From positions 186,001-250,000 of the forward strand of contig CALNHX010001041.1 of the NCBI GenBank assembly GCA_940337035.1: a stretch of DNA of 64,000 nucleotides, in the 5' to 3' direction. Below, one piece after another: positions 11,801 through 20,902 of the stretch. Both the position numbers and the translations under genes were made by a program. Each line of letters starts with the position of its first letter. Position 1 is the first letter of the stretch. The stretch comes from Agriotes lineatus. Lineage: Eukaryota > Arthropoda > Insecta > Coleoptera > Elateridae. The notes under the pieces were generated by a model. The model was given only the letters and a program-made list of their open reading frames with translations. It ran no database searches and was not told the origin of the DNA.

Positions 11801-13978
11801 TGGATGGAAAAGCTGGATTGGGATGAACCCGTTCCTAAAGCCATACAAGAAAAATGGTTAACCTATCGCAGTGAGCTTCTCATGCTCAATGACTTAGCAA
11901 TTCCTCGTCACGTCCTCTGTCGGAGCGTGGTCGAGATAGAGCTCCATGGTTTCTGCGACGCCTCTAACGATAGTTACGGTGCGTCGATATACCTACGTTC
12001 CAAGAATCAGGAAGGGGAAGTACAGGTTCACCTTCTCTGTTCCAAGGCCAAGGTAGCCCCTTTAAAGCCCTTGACAATCCCGAAGCTCGAGCTCTGCGGA
12101 GCTGTTCTTCTAAGCAAACTTTCCGTGCAAGTCATAAAGGCACTTGATTTGCCCATATCTAGAATCGGTCTGTGGACAGATTCCACAATAGTGCTAGGAT
12201 GGTTGAAAACCAGTCCAAATCTTCTTAAGACCTTTGTGTGCAACAGAGTTGCTGATGTTCAGCAACTCACCTTTGATGCCATTTGGCGGCATGTTCCCAC
12301 AACGTCTAATCCTGCTGATCTTCTCACTAGGAGAATCACCCCTTTAGGTTTGAAAGAATTGAGCCTTTGGTGGCATGGTCCCACCTGGCTAAGCGAAGGT
12401 GAGGCCTCTTGGCCTACTTCCAAACATGTTCGTGCTGAGCTTCCAGAATTCAAAAAGGAAGTTCAGAGTTTTCCTGTAACCTCTGTTGAACCATTTCCGT
12501 TCAATCAGTATTCAAGCTTTGCTCGCTTACAACGAGTTATAGCTTATTGCTTTCGTTTTCATAACAATGCGCGAGCCCCCAAAGCTGATCGTCTTTCTGG
12601 GCCTCTTTCTACAGATGAACTGCAATCATCTATTGTAAGGCTTGCCAGGTTCTCCCAACGCGAGTCATTTCCAGACGAACTTAAACTGTTGTCACAGAGC
12701 AAGCCTGTGAAACAATCTTCTGCTTTGATATCCCTGAATCCCTTTCTGGATTCCGAGGGACTGCTAAGAGTTGGTGGTAGGCTCCACAACTCTCAATTAC
12801 CCTTTGACAAGAAGTTTCCTCTAGTGATTTCTGGCAAACATCCATTCGCCAAACTCCTAGTATCGCATGAGCATCTTCGGCTTCTCCATGCCGGACCTCA
12901 AATGCTGTTAGCTAATCTCAGAGAACGATATTGGATCACCTCTGGCAGAAATATCGTCAAGCAAGTGGTTCATCAATGCTTACGGTGTTTTAGATTCTCT
13001 CCTAAGTTAACTGAAGCCATAATGGGAGACCTGCCAGCCTCTCGTATTCAATCATCGCCCCCATTTCATACGACTGGTATCGATTATGGTGGACCGTTCA
13101 TGATAAAGGATCGCAAAGGACGTGGTTCTAAACTAGTAAAGTCCTACCTTTGTCTATTCGTTTGCTTTATCACAAAGGCAGTGCACCTTGAATTGGTCGC
13201 TGATCTTTCTACTGAAGCTTTCTTAATGGCTTTTCGCCGGTTTGTGGCTCGACGAGGCAAACCGCTCCATGTCCACTCAGACAACGGCACTAACTTTGTA
13301 GGCGCTAATTCCGAGTTGATCGAATTAGGCAATTTTCTCGCGGAACAAAACCCTTCTATTTCCGAATCAGTCGCGAACGACGGAGTAGCTTGGCATTTTA
13401 TACCCGCGCACAGTCCCCACTTTGGCGGATTGTGGGAGGCCGGAATCAAGTCCTCCAAACATCACATACGTCGCGTTATAGGTAACGCTAGTCTAAATTA
13501 TGATGAATTTAGCACTTTGTTAGCACGGGTGGAAGCGACCTTAAACTCCCGACCCCTGTCCCCTTTGTCCTCTGATCCAAACGACCTTCAGCCTTTGACT
13601 CCTGCTCATTTCCTGATTGGTCGTCCGTTGGTGTCACTGCCTGATCCCAACGTAACTGAGATAGTCGAGTCTCGGCTGTCTAAATACCAGAGAATACAAC
13701 AACTTCACCAGAATGTGTGGAAGAGATGGAGTAAAGAGTACATCTCGGAACTCCAACAGCGCACCAAATGGCGCACGCATCTTTCGGACCTCCAGCCTGG
13801 TTCCATGGTCCTCATCAAGGATGACAATCTACCCCCTCTGAAGTGGAGGTTAGGCCGGGTCACCGAGCTGCACCCTGGCCTTGACGGCGTTACGCGTGTG
13901 GCGTCAGTGAACACTGTGTCAGGGATCGTGAAGCGATCCTTCGCCAAATTGTGCCCGCTACCTAGTGTTGTGAACTAG
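8828..13978 (+). CDS. BEL/Pao gag-pol polyprotein
   Basis: One uninterrupted frame of 1716 codons. I take the ATG at 8828; the open frame extends upstream only through non-ATG codons. Domains in order, approximate residues: gag-like DUF1759 130-275; CCHC zinc knuckle CFNCLTQGHLASLC near 372, followed by a second Cys pair; aspartic protease LLDSGSQSNF near 463; reverse transcriptase about 690-920 with DIEKMYRQV and FYVDDLL (YVDD near 867); RNase H with FCDASNDSYGA near 1042 and LWTDSTIVLGWL; integrase with an HH-CC zinc module about 1347-1388 and catalytic D (IDYGG, ~1417), D (HSDNGTNF, ~1484), E (WEAGIKSSKHH, ~1535); C-terminal DUF5641 about 1627-1700. No env-like frame follows. All parts needed for retrotransposition appear present. 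Activity is not shown. Confidence 0.95.
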   Translation: MDSLVRARGSIKGKLTRFSNHVQSLQTIYEEDQFLSSAQIVQLQERLDAIATVLSEYYAVHEQILENSKDTESEMQQQVEFEDSYFFAISQAKCLINEYNKQSDVAPDRSGSPNGSVRSTHSNCSSHCNNQAVRLPAISIPKYSGNVSEWLEFREIFISLIHENQALTNIQKLHYLKASLQGDASQIIKSLEFTAGNYTLAWEALCNRYNDPKILVHNHLKAIFELESCSKESATKLRTISDMLFKHFAAIKSLATESELLDFVIIYVVSKKLDPTTFREWEVLRNRSTSDLPNLDEFKEFLQNTANLLETLEVKNVKLVPEKSSKVHSKSFVSGTPSCPLCKGSHSLYKCDKFVKMSVLDRKSKAKELRVCFNCLTQGHLASLCSSKYTCRKCKSRHNTLLHEDKPQNASSSQPGSAMSAETPVELNQSISAFCSNAFQVLLPTATAKLIADDGTPHVVRILLDSGSQSNFIRSDLCKRLKLPIREVNVTVSGLSKATSQIKARCDIKLQAPHTSYGIGLSCLVLDEITGVTPSFRVQRNSFKVPDNIKLSDLSYDQPGTIDILIGSPIFWQLLCIGQIGLGPNLPILQKTRFGWIVSGPTGPPSAYPVQCNLSTIEDASDPIARFWQLEHYPEEKVRTNEENACEAHFVQNTQREANGRFVVSIPFKKPVEVLGDSLQIAQKRFLSLEKRLQANPDLSNRYSSFMNEYSELGHMSVSNPNSNEISYYLPHHGVLKEESLTTKLRVVFNGSQATTSGQSLNSIQMVGPTVQQDLFSILVRFRKHLFAISADIEKMYRQVLVNPNHRPLQRILWRPSSAEPLRSYDLNTVTYGTASASFLAIRCLTQLGIECEASNPEVSRIIKEDFYVDDLLTGADTPEKARTLCSNLDQILESGCFKLRKWISNSPEVLDGIPDSDLHPGVLDFSAHEHTNTLGLIWSFKSDHLMFNISNSTSSKATKRSILSEISQIFDPLGLLSPCTMGAKVLLQQLWMEKLDWDEPVPKAIQEKWLTYRSELLMLNDLAIPRHVLCRSVVEIELHGFCDASNDSYGASIYLRSKNQEGEVQVHLLCSKAKVAPLKPLTIPKLELCGAVLLSKLSVQVIKALDLPISRIGLWTDSTIVLGWLKTSPNLLKTFVCNRVADVQQLTFDAIWRHVPTTSNPADLLTRRITPLGLKELSLWWHGPTWLSEGEASWPTSKHVRAELPEFKKEVQSFPVTSVEPFPFNQYSSFARLQRVIAYCFRFHNNARAPKADRLSGPLSTDELQSSIVRLARFSQRESFPDELKLLSQSKPVKQSSALISLNPFLDSEGLLRVGGRLHNSQLPFDKKFPLVISGKHPFAKLLVSHEHLRLLHAGPQMLLANLRERYWITSGRNIVKQVVHQCLRCFRFSPKLTEAIMGDLPASRIQSSPPFHTTGIDYGGPFMIKDRKGRGSKLVKSYLCLFVCFITKAVHLELVADLSTEAFLMAFRRFVARRGKPLHVHSDNGTNFVGANSELIELGNFLAEQNPSISESVANDGVAWHFIPAHSPHFGGLWEAGIKSSKHHIRRVIGNASLNYDEFSTLLARVEATLNSRPLSPLSSDPNDLQPLTPAHFLIGRPLVSLPDPNVTEIVESRLSKYQRIQQLHQNVWKRWSKEYISELQQRTKWRTHLSDLQPGSMVLIKDDNLPPLKWRLGRVTELHPGLDGVTRVASVNTVSGIVKRSFAKLCPLPSVVN

Positions 13979-14173
13979 TGCGTTAGCGTTCAGCGCAGTT
14001 TTCGTAAAGCCTTTTGGCTCCCCATTGTTCGGGTTTTCTTGTACTAGATTAAGATCCATGTACTATTATGCTTTGTATATATGTGTGTTCATGTTACATG
14101 TTCTACTCTAGCTTTTACATGTCAACTCTGTAATGTTTTATTTGAAAGGTTACCCTTTCCAAGGCGGGCGGTA

Positions 14174-14529
14174 TGTTAAGGACTTTATAAACTTTTGCCG
14201 CCTCTCTTACATGCTGAGTTCATGCTGTGCGCAGTGGACTCCCGTGCCGGCATCCGATTCCAAAAACACTTACGTTTCATCTGTCAACGTGGCAGCATGC
14301 AAACAGGTCCGCTCTACGAAACCTAATTCTTGTAAATGTTCAATGTGTTTTTTATTGCTAATAAAGTAACATATTTCCGGCTTTCAACGAGTGTATTTAT
14401 TCAGTGAAACCTACAATCATACAGTCCACAAATTCCAAGGCGAGCAAGGCAATCAGGAATGTTCCAAATAACGAAAAACTGAGAAGGCTACAAAACATTG
14501 GAACTTCGATCCTGATTAGTGCTCAAACA
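14174..14529 (+). repeat. 3' LTR of BEL/Pao element
   Basis: 356 bp, preceded by a purine-leaning tract AAGGCGGGCGGTA that may serve as the polypurine tract. It ends CAAACA next to the CCCGG duplication. The final ~90 bp differ from the 5' LTR. Confidence 0.92.
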
Positions 14530-14550
14530 CCCGGTATATAAGAATAGAAG

Positions 14551-15007
14551 TCCTGACTCATTCTTCAACGCCCAGCCCAAACCCTTGGACCTAGAAAGCT
14601 GAACGTTTGCACAGAGGTTTCCTTTATGATTGTTACAAGGAATAAAGAAGGATATTTCGAAATTCAACCCCTAAAGGGGTAAAATGTGGGTTCCAATTTT
14701 GAATGGAAAAATAATAATAAATAGACATTTCGACTTAAAACTTCGTAGGAGTACTCCTAAAAACAAATAATCAAACTCGTATTTCGTGATTTTCCGAAAA
14801 TCAGCCCCTTAGGGGGTAAAATGGGGTAAATAAGCCTAAAAATAAATATGGGTGTCGTTATTGAGGTTTTCTGCGGCGTTGATTGCGAAAATGGCATTTA
14901 TTTTTACCAAGACGGTAGACATGATATAAAATTAAAACCCTGGTGGTGAAACGGAGTTTCAGAGACAAATTATTTTTGGGCAGAACAACGTTTGCCGAGT
15001 CAACTAG
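14551..15007 (+). mobile_element. Short Helitron-like element
   Basis: It begins about TCCTGACTCATTCTTC and contains the modules AACCCCTAAAGGGGTAAAA and CCCCTTAGGGGGTAAAATG. It ends with a hairpin (GGCAGAAC-AAC-GTTTGCC, about 14979-14996) followed 7 bases later by CTAG (15004-15007) and a T. Hairpin plus CTRR before T is the Helitron 3' signature. The 5' boundary is approximate and no Rep/helicase gene is present. Confidence 0.6.
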
Positions 15008-15572
15008 TGAGATATAAATATGTAGGTGTCACGAAACGTTTCAAAACAATATTTGTTCAATTGTAATAGTTTTCTTATAGAAAAGATTTATTTTTCTCTA
15101 GATTGCAACAACGGACAAGCTCACAATATTTTTATTGTGTATATCTCGTCCTTTATCAATACTTATTAAAAAAGAATTTCATAACGCCGCGCTAACGTGT
15201 ATAAACAATACTACTTTTAAGAACAGAAATCAAAATTATATGCTTCACGAATAGCTTTAACCTATGGATTGTCCTATAATTTTAATGCCAATTTAAAACC
15301 GGTTTGGTACGCACTTACACTTTTTACGAGAACGGTACCTTCATCTCCTAATTTTGTTTACATACACTGGTGACCTTGTAGATCACCAGAGCAATAATCT
15401 GTAATGTAACAGTGTCGTCGACTATAAAAAGGATGCTTCCAGCAAAACAAGCTTCGAATGGAGATACGTCACATATGCTAAAGGACAGCCGTCAATTAAA
15501 TAAAATAAAAATTTTTCGAAAACAGTGTTACTAAAGTTCTATTTGAAAGTAGCCTAACCCTAAATGCTTTAC
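15008..15572. other. Interval downstream of CLIP exon 2
   Basis: Presumably part of the intron after exon 2 of the protease gene. I see no trypsin-domain exon here on the minus strand and no recognisable repeat. Confidence 0.4.
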
Positions 15573-15918
15573 CCGTTTGGCCGCTTTTTCCTTCAGGACA
15601 GCACACCTTAGGGTTATTGCCATCGAACCCGCAGTGGAACTCCCTGAGGTAATCTACGTTTTGTTGGCTCACTGGACGCTGCTGCACCAGCTGATATAGT
15701 ACATCACAACTTCTAATGGGGATGCAGGACCCTCGTTCGTTGCGAGGAGTCACGCAGCTCTCCGTTTCTGCAAAGTTTTAATTATTTAATATTAATTAAG
15801 AAAATAAAATATCTCAGATAAAAGTTTTAGTGAACTTAAAAAAATACTTACGGGCGATGACCCCAACAAACGAAAAGGTGAAACAAAGAACGCACACCAA
15901 AACCGTGTATCTTGTCAT
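15573..15918 (-). CDS. CLIP-domain serine protease, exons 1-2 (5' partial gene)
   Basis: Exon 1 (15918 down to 15852) starts at ATG and encodes a 22-residue hydrophobic leader ending GVIA. It ends at a canonical donor CCC|GTAAGT. After an 84-nt intron ending TTTGCAG, exon 2 (15767-15573) continues in frame. The codon split across the junction gives Gln, the first residue of the predicted mature protein, followed by TESCVTPRNERGSC. The CLIP domain has six cysteines: C-x9-C-x5-C, then REFHCGF, then PKVCCP. Exon 2 ends at donor ACGG|GTAAAG, phase 1. CLIP proteases are secreted zymogens of arthropod immune and developmental cascades. The catalytic trypsin domain should follow on lower coordinates, but no such exon is visible to base 1, so the gene is broken, has a very long intron, or is a captured fragment. 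Confidence 0.85.
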
Positions 15919-16879
15919 AATGGATCCACTGAATTGCTTTTACTTACGTGGCTTCTGGGCGGTATGCAAGAAGCGTATATGGCAAAACCACTTGAATTGG
16001 CCCCCACTTCAGGGGCGTGAATATTTATCCTGGACTACTTATTTTGTCCAGCAGGCTGTCATTTCAGGGCAATCCGGAGTGACTCCATATAAGAAAATCA
16101 GTTATTTGTTGGAAATTAGAGTGCAGCAAAACACAGACAGCTATCTGGCTATCACATTAAATGCCACCATGCCAATAAAAGCAAATTCGATAACAAGAAA
16201 ATTCAAGTCTGCTGTGCTTCCCGGAAATTGATTCTTTTCGGTAATTGGTTACAGAGAATCTTGGAATGTGTGACATAAATCAGTAGTTTTTATCAGACAA
16301 ACTAACTAGTGTGTTATTATACAAGAATGGACGATGAAAATATGAAAACGCAACAGCTCTACTTATGTATTTTAACGTTTCCACGTTTTTTGTGGCTCAC
16401 TTGTAGCTCCAGTTTTCTGTTACTTAATTTATTTATGGTTTTATTTTACACTCTTTTTCGTAAAAACCGTTCATCCTGGAAAGTACCGAAAAAATACGAT
16501 TCCAAAACCTAATGAACATCGTATTCAGGAAATTATCGTCGATCCAGATAAATCGAAAAGAGCTGCAGCTGCACATAACTTCAAAAATATAAATATAAAC
16601 TAAGATTAAGATGGCAATGATTAGGTAGAGTGTTTCAAGACGTTTTTATATTTCTCACTGTACCCGGAAGTCATAAAAACATTGCTGTTGTTTCCTATGT
16701 TAGATGTAAAAACAACTGTACGATTACTATAAAAACATTTGGGAACTGTTTGGTAAATGACAAGAGGGATTCTTGCTGGACTCAAATCTTCAAAATAAAC
16801 AGTTTTCGAATGTTTTTTAACAATCACCTATTTTGTTTTTACACTCACCAATAGTAAGCAGGTGATCTTCATAAATATT
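15919..16879. other. Upstream region of the CLIP exons, no gene seen
   Basis: It holds the presumed 5' untranslated and promoter region of the minus-strand CLIP gene. A minus-strand GATAAATATTC near 16020-16032 is a weak TATA-like candidate. No other coding region is supportable. Confidence 0.35.
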
Positions 16880-17115
16880 CTATGCCATAAAATCGGTGGT
16901 CTCTTTGTATGTATCTCTGTTAGCTATCTCCTCCGAAGATACTGTACCGATTATTGTATGATACCTTAAAATTTTGCTAATTTTTAGACTGAGATCGTAG
17001 GCCAGTTTTTATTTTCAAAAAAAAGTACGAAAAAGTAAAGTAAAATTAATAGCTATTTAAGTAACAAGGAATGTAAAGACCTATTAAGATTTCCCACCGA
17101 AGCGTAGCTCGGGTG
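16880..17115 (+). mobile_element. Diverged Helitron-type 3' fragment (family shared with 46.5-47.0 kb)
   Basis: It shares ordered blocks with the reverse complement of about 46555-47040: GGTCTCTTTGTAT, GATACTG-ACCGATTA, GATCGTAGGCC, TTTTTATTTTCAAAA, and a terminal CGAAGCGTAGCTCGG stem. The CTAG end itself is lost here. Confidence 0.6.
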
Positions 17116-17119
17116 TTTT

Positions 17120-18465
17120 CTCTATTTCATGAACTCTATCTATGAACTCTATCAAATCATGCACAACTTGATCCCAGTTTCCACTTAAATATTCGAAGAA
17201 TATTGCAGCTACTTACATGAACCACAGTTAAGGATATTGTAAATTAATTCTTCGTAGAGACTTTTGTGACGTATTTTTCAAATGTGTATAGTTTTCGAGA
17301 AAAATTACTGTGGTTTGATACATACTCGATTTTGTGGTTTTTCCCATTCTACGAGCTAAACTCTTTAGATATTTAAACTAAAATAAATTGCATAGAATAA
17401 AAAGTCAATAGGTACAGTAGGCTGTCAATTATCCGGGAAGCATTTTTAACAATTTCTAAGCAAAAAATTATTAATGACACCTATATTTTGTACATATTTT
17501 AATTCAAATATAGCAACGATTTTAATAACCCAAAAGGAAACATCATATGCACAGAACAAAAAGTATGCAAACGCAAAGCAAAATTTATATAAGTTTTAAA
17601 ATACGAAACACGATCATTTATTTAATAATTGAACAAACAGAGCATGCACCACATCCACAAATCCTTTTTTTGCATGTAAATGTCCACAGAAATATGTCTT
17701 TCAAAAATTATGAGTTCCAACTTTATTTTGCCGGTTGAAATTTAATCCAAGTTTTCTTATTCCAACATCTTCAGCTAACGGTAAGCTTTTAAAATTAATG
17801 TTGACAGTACTTAGTTATGCTATCTTCTGCCATTTTTTTTTTATAAAACTGCTTGAAACAACCGAAATCACCCAAGGTAGATAAACATGCTCTAAGTAGT
17901 GATTGACAATATCGTGATTTTTCAGTTGCACCCTGAGTCGTTACTGCGATTTTTTTATATCAGGATGTAAAATGTAAAATGTAATGTGATCACAACTTTC
18001 ATATTCCGTTCATATCATATACGAGTGGTACCTAAAAAGTAGCAAATCTGGGAAAACCCGACTACACTTCTCAAGCAGTTATACCGATAAGAACTAATTT
18101 ATTACTAAAACAGTACTCGGAGCTCTAACACATTCATTTTCAATGTCTAAGATTGCACCACATTTCCTATCGGCGGCTGCCTTTACCCACGAATTGCATT
18201 ACATTTCGGGAGCATTATATTTGTAAATAATTCCGCCAGTTTACTACGGTCTCGGTTGTAACGTCGTTAGCCTTCGCGTCACATTGAAACTACTATATCT
18301 CAATTCTGCTGAGTCAGCGTTTCTGCCCGTAATTCCCTATTTCGGATCGCCCTCAGCAGCTGCCAGCCGCTGGGTGCATTGATAATGGCAAGAGTACTGA
18401 CACATAACTCATGTTATGTTGACATACTTCTTGGATATTGCTTTACATGTTACTTTAGGATTTTG
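17120..18465. other. AT-rich interval without recognised content
   Basis: No convincing coding region, RNA or repeat boundary seen. Confidence 0.45.
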
Positions 18466-19339
18466 CCCTAATCAACCCCTAAAGGTGTAAATTGATTGGG
18501 GGTGAATTAAAGAACCCTTTGTATCTCCTATATTTATTGAGCTAGAGCATCCTTTTTTGGCATATAAATGTATTCCTAAAATATTTAGAAAGTGGTTTAA
18601 GGGATTTTAAAATCTTACCCCTAAGGGGGTGAAAAGGGGTAAACTGTATTTTCACGAAATTGGTGTTTGCCTGTATAGGTATCCAATACAAATGTCTAAA
18701 AACACGTTTCAGGATTTTTTCAAATCAACCTCTAAAAGTGCAAATCTGTTAAAACATTGTTTTTTGGCATACAGATGTACTCTTAAAATATTTAGAAAGG
18801 GGTTTAAGGAATTTTAATGTTACCCCTAAAGCGGTAAAAAGGGAAAACTGAAAAGGGGTAGGATGGTAATTTTTTTTTGCTGTGGGTTTATTTCAGCATA
18901 ATATGGGCTGAAAGAATTTATCAAAATTCCTTCCCTAAAGGATGAAAAGGAGTAAACTGTGTTTTCACGAATAAATAGGATTTCTGAAATTCCACCCCCA
19001 AGTGATGGAAATGGATATCTTCGTATATTTTATGAATACAACATTTAGTTTGTACATATATATTTTAATTTTATCTCATTGTTATACTAAAACTGTAGAT
19101 TTATCAATATATACAAATAGAACAATAATTACGTACACATTTCCAGAGTGTACGTGAAGCATAGAAGAGTTGTGGAGAAATGTTTTCGGAAGAATTTTAT
19201 TTCCTTTCTTCCAACAATATTGTTTTGCGGCGTTTGTTAGTTTAGCGTATGAGTGAGGGTAAGGGGGGCGCCTTAGAATTCATTTGAGATTTAGAAAAAA
19301 AACATTTGTTGCCCGTACGAAGAACGGGCATCTTGCTAG
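18466..19339 (+). mobile_element. Helitron-like 3' region with module repeats
   Basis: It contains several diverged copies of a module with ACCCCTAAGGGGGTGAAAAG, GGGTAAACTG, TTTTCACGAA and AAATATTTAGAAAG-GGTTTAAGG-ATTTTAA (near 18470, 18600, 18790, 18940). It ends with the hairpin GCCCGT-ACGAAGA-ACGGGC (19311-19329), six bases, then CTAG (19336-19339) before T. This is a textbook Helitron 3' end. The 5' end was not located and may lie anywhere upstream, possibly beyond the CLIP exons. Confidence 0.75.
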
Positions 19340-19907
19340 TTAAATATAAAAACGACGTACAAATCTGTAGATGTTAAAATACAAACACTCTAACAGCTTT
19401 TGAAATAATTTTTTTTTAATTTTCTTCTCCCAACGCAGAATGAAATTAAATATATGTACATGGCTTTTAAGATATAATGAACTTCTTTATTCCCTCACAG
19501 AATGTCATATTTGTTATATTCTCATTGCTCAACAAAACTTGTATACCTGACAACAGATCATTTAACTAATAGATATCAGATAATTATTAATTTTTCCTGA
19601 GCTGAAAATTAAGAAATTCAGATTTGTGGTTGCTAAAAAATAGTATGTGCCTCTGGAGTATACAGAGCACGAAAATATGATTCCATCATCAGCGTACAAT
19701 ACTCCTATTAACTTATTTTGACCAGAAGTATGGCAAAAAAACACGGGTCCGCAGCACTTTCACGAAGTCCAAAAGTGAACAAAACATCCTTGAAGCGATT
19801 ATTCCAACATCTTCGTGATTGCTTCAAACCATACAAGCTCTTGTGAAGTTTACAGACACGATTGCTTCCATCGTGAAATTCCTTGGTTTGTTCCATATAT
19901 ACACTTT

Positions 19908-20446
19908 CCCAATAAATTAACGCACCACCAAAAGTAACCAAAAGTTTAAAGTTAATTTTTGTCGAAACCACTTATCCGATTTGGACGATTTTTTTTTGAG
20001 TGACAAGTTGTCTCTTTCAGAATGTTAGTGTACTACTCTATTCCATTTTTCTTTACATTTTGTTTTCTTTTTTTTTGTTGCTAAATTTAGTTCTGCATAA
20101 AAACATGTTATGCTATAAAATTGTGGTTCTCTTGCAGTAGCTAAGAGAAAAGAGTAAATCAAAAAACAAAATGTTTTAAAACGATAAGGCTAGAGTTTGC
20201 TTTGAATTATAACTTGATATTGTAACTGTTGAACCCCACAGGATGTTATAAATTTTATGGAAAAAACACGTAATAATTGTTACACCCGGTATTTATACAA
20301 AAATAAATTTCTATGCGAATAGAACTAACTTTCCGAAAGAGACAACTTGTCATTCAAAAAAAAAATCGTCCAAATTGGATAAGTGGTTTCGACAAAAATT
20401 TACTTTAAACTTTTGGCTAGTTTTTGGTGGTGCGTTAATTTATTGG
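19908..20446. mobile_element. Fold-back MITE in the Copia remnant
   Basis: Arms of roughly 140 bp are near-perfect inverted copies. CCAATAAATTAACGCACCAC near 19909 pairs with GTGGTGCGTTAATTTATTGG near 20427. GTCGAAACCACTTATCC pairs with GGATAAGTGGTTTCGAC. TGACAAGTTGTCTCTTTC pairs with GAAAGAGACAACTTGTCATT. The loop (about 20045-20325) shows no coding. It sits between the FDAKTAFFNG and VYMEQ blocks of the Copia RT. Confidence 0.8.
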
Positions 20447-20902
20447 AGAAGTGTATTTCTTTATCTATACTGCCATTGAAAAAGGCTGTCTTGGCATCAA
20501 ATTGCCCTAACTGTAGACTTTGATTAGCTGCAATGCTCAGAGGGGGGTGTAGGGGTTATGTTGTAGATGTAGTACCTGAAGTGTAAAGCGGTCGCGCATA
20601 CCATAGGTAGAATGTGGCTTAACACAACTGGTCCTCACAATATGCCTAACTTTCAACTTATGGCTCCAAGTGCCACACCCTGGTAAACTGCATCGACCTG
20701 CAGGCTAAAATAAGTTGAGTGTAACCAGATATGGTGATAACCGAACGGCTGCCAGTATAAGTGGTCACACTCTTGCATGGTCAACAGCTTCGGGTGGAGG
20801 AACCAGAAGAGAAGGGCATTCTTTTGCCCGTAGGTTGAAAAAACCGGCCTTAAAGGCGAATGTACCAATTGATGGTCAACGGCGTAAGAATGCAGAAGGC
20901 AA

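Larger units (their letters stand above)
7644..14529 (+). mobile_element. Complete BEL/Pao LTR retrotransposon
   Basis: A 6.9-kb element has 5' LTR 7644-7971, a primer-binding site directly after it, a single long gag-pol frame (8828-13978) and 3' LTR 14174-14529. It is flanked by the 5-bp duplication CCCGG (7639-7643 and 14530-14534), as expected for BEL/Pao. It lies inside the terminal repeat of MITE A. The frame is open and all catalytic motifs are present, so this copy is young. The LTRs differ mainly near their 3' ends. Confidence 0.95.

Noticed and set aside
15830..16231. 133-codon plus-strand open frame
   Set aside because: It runs antisense over CLIP exon 1, which has a signal peptide and canonical splice sites; the antisense frame has no recognisable features.
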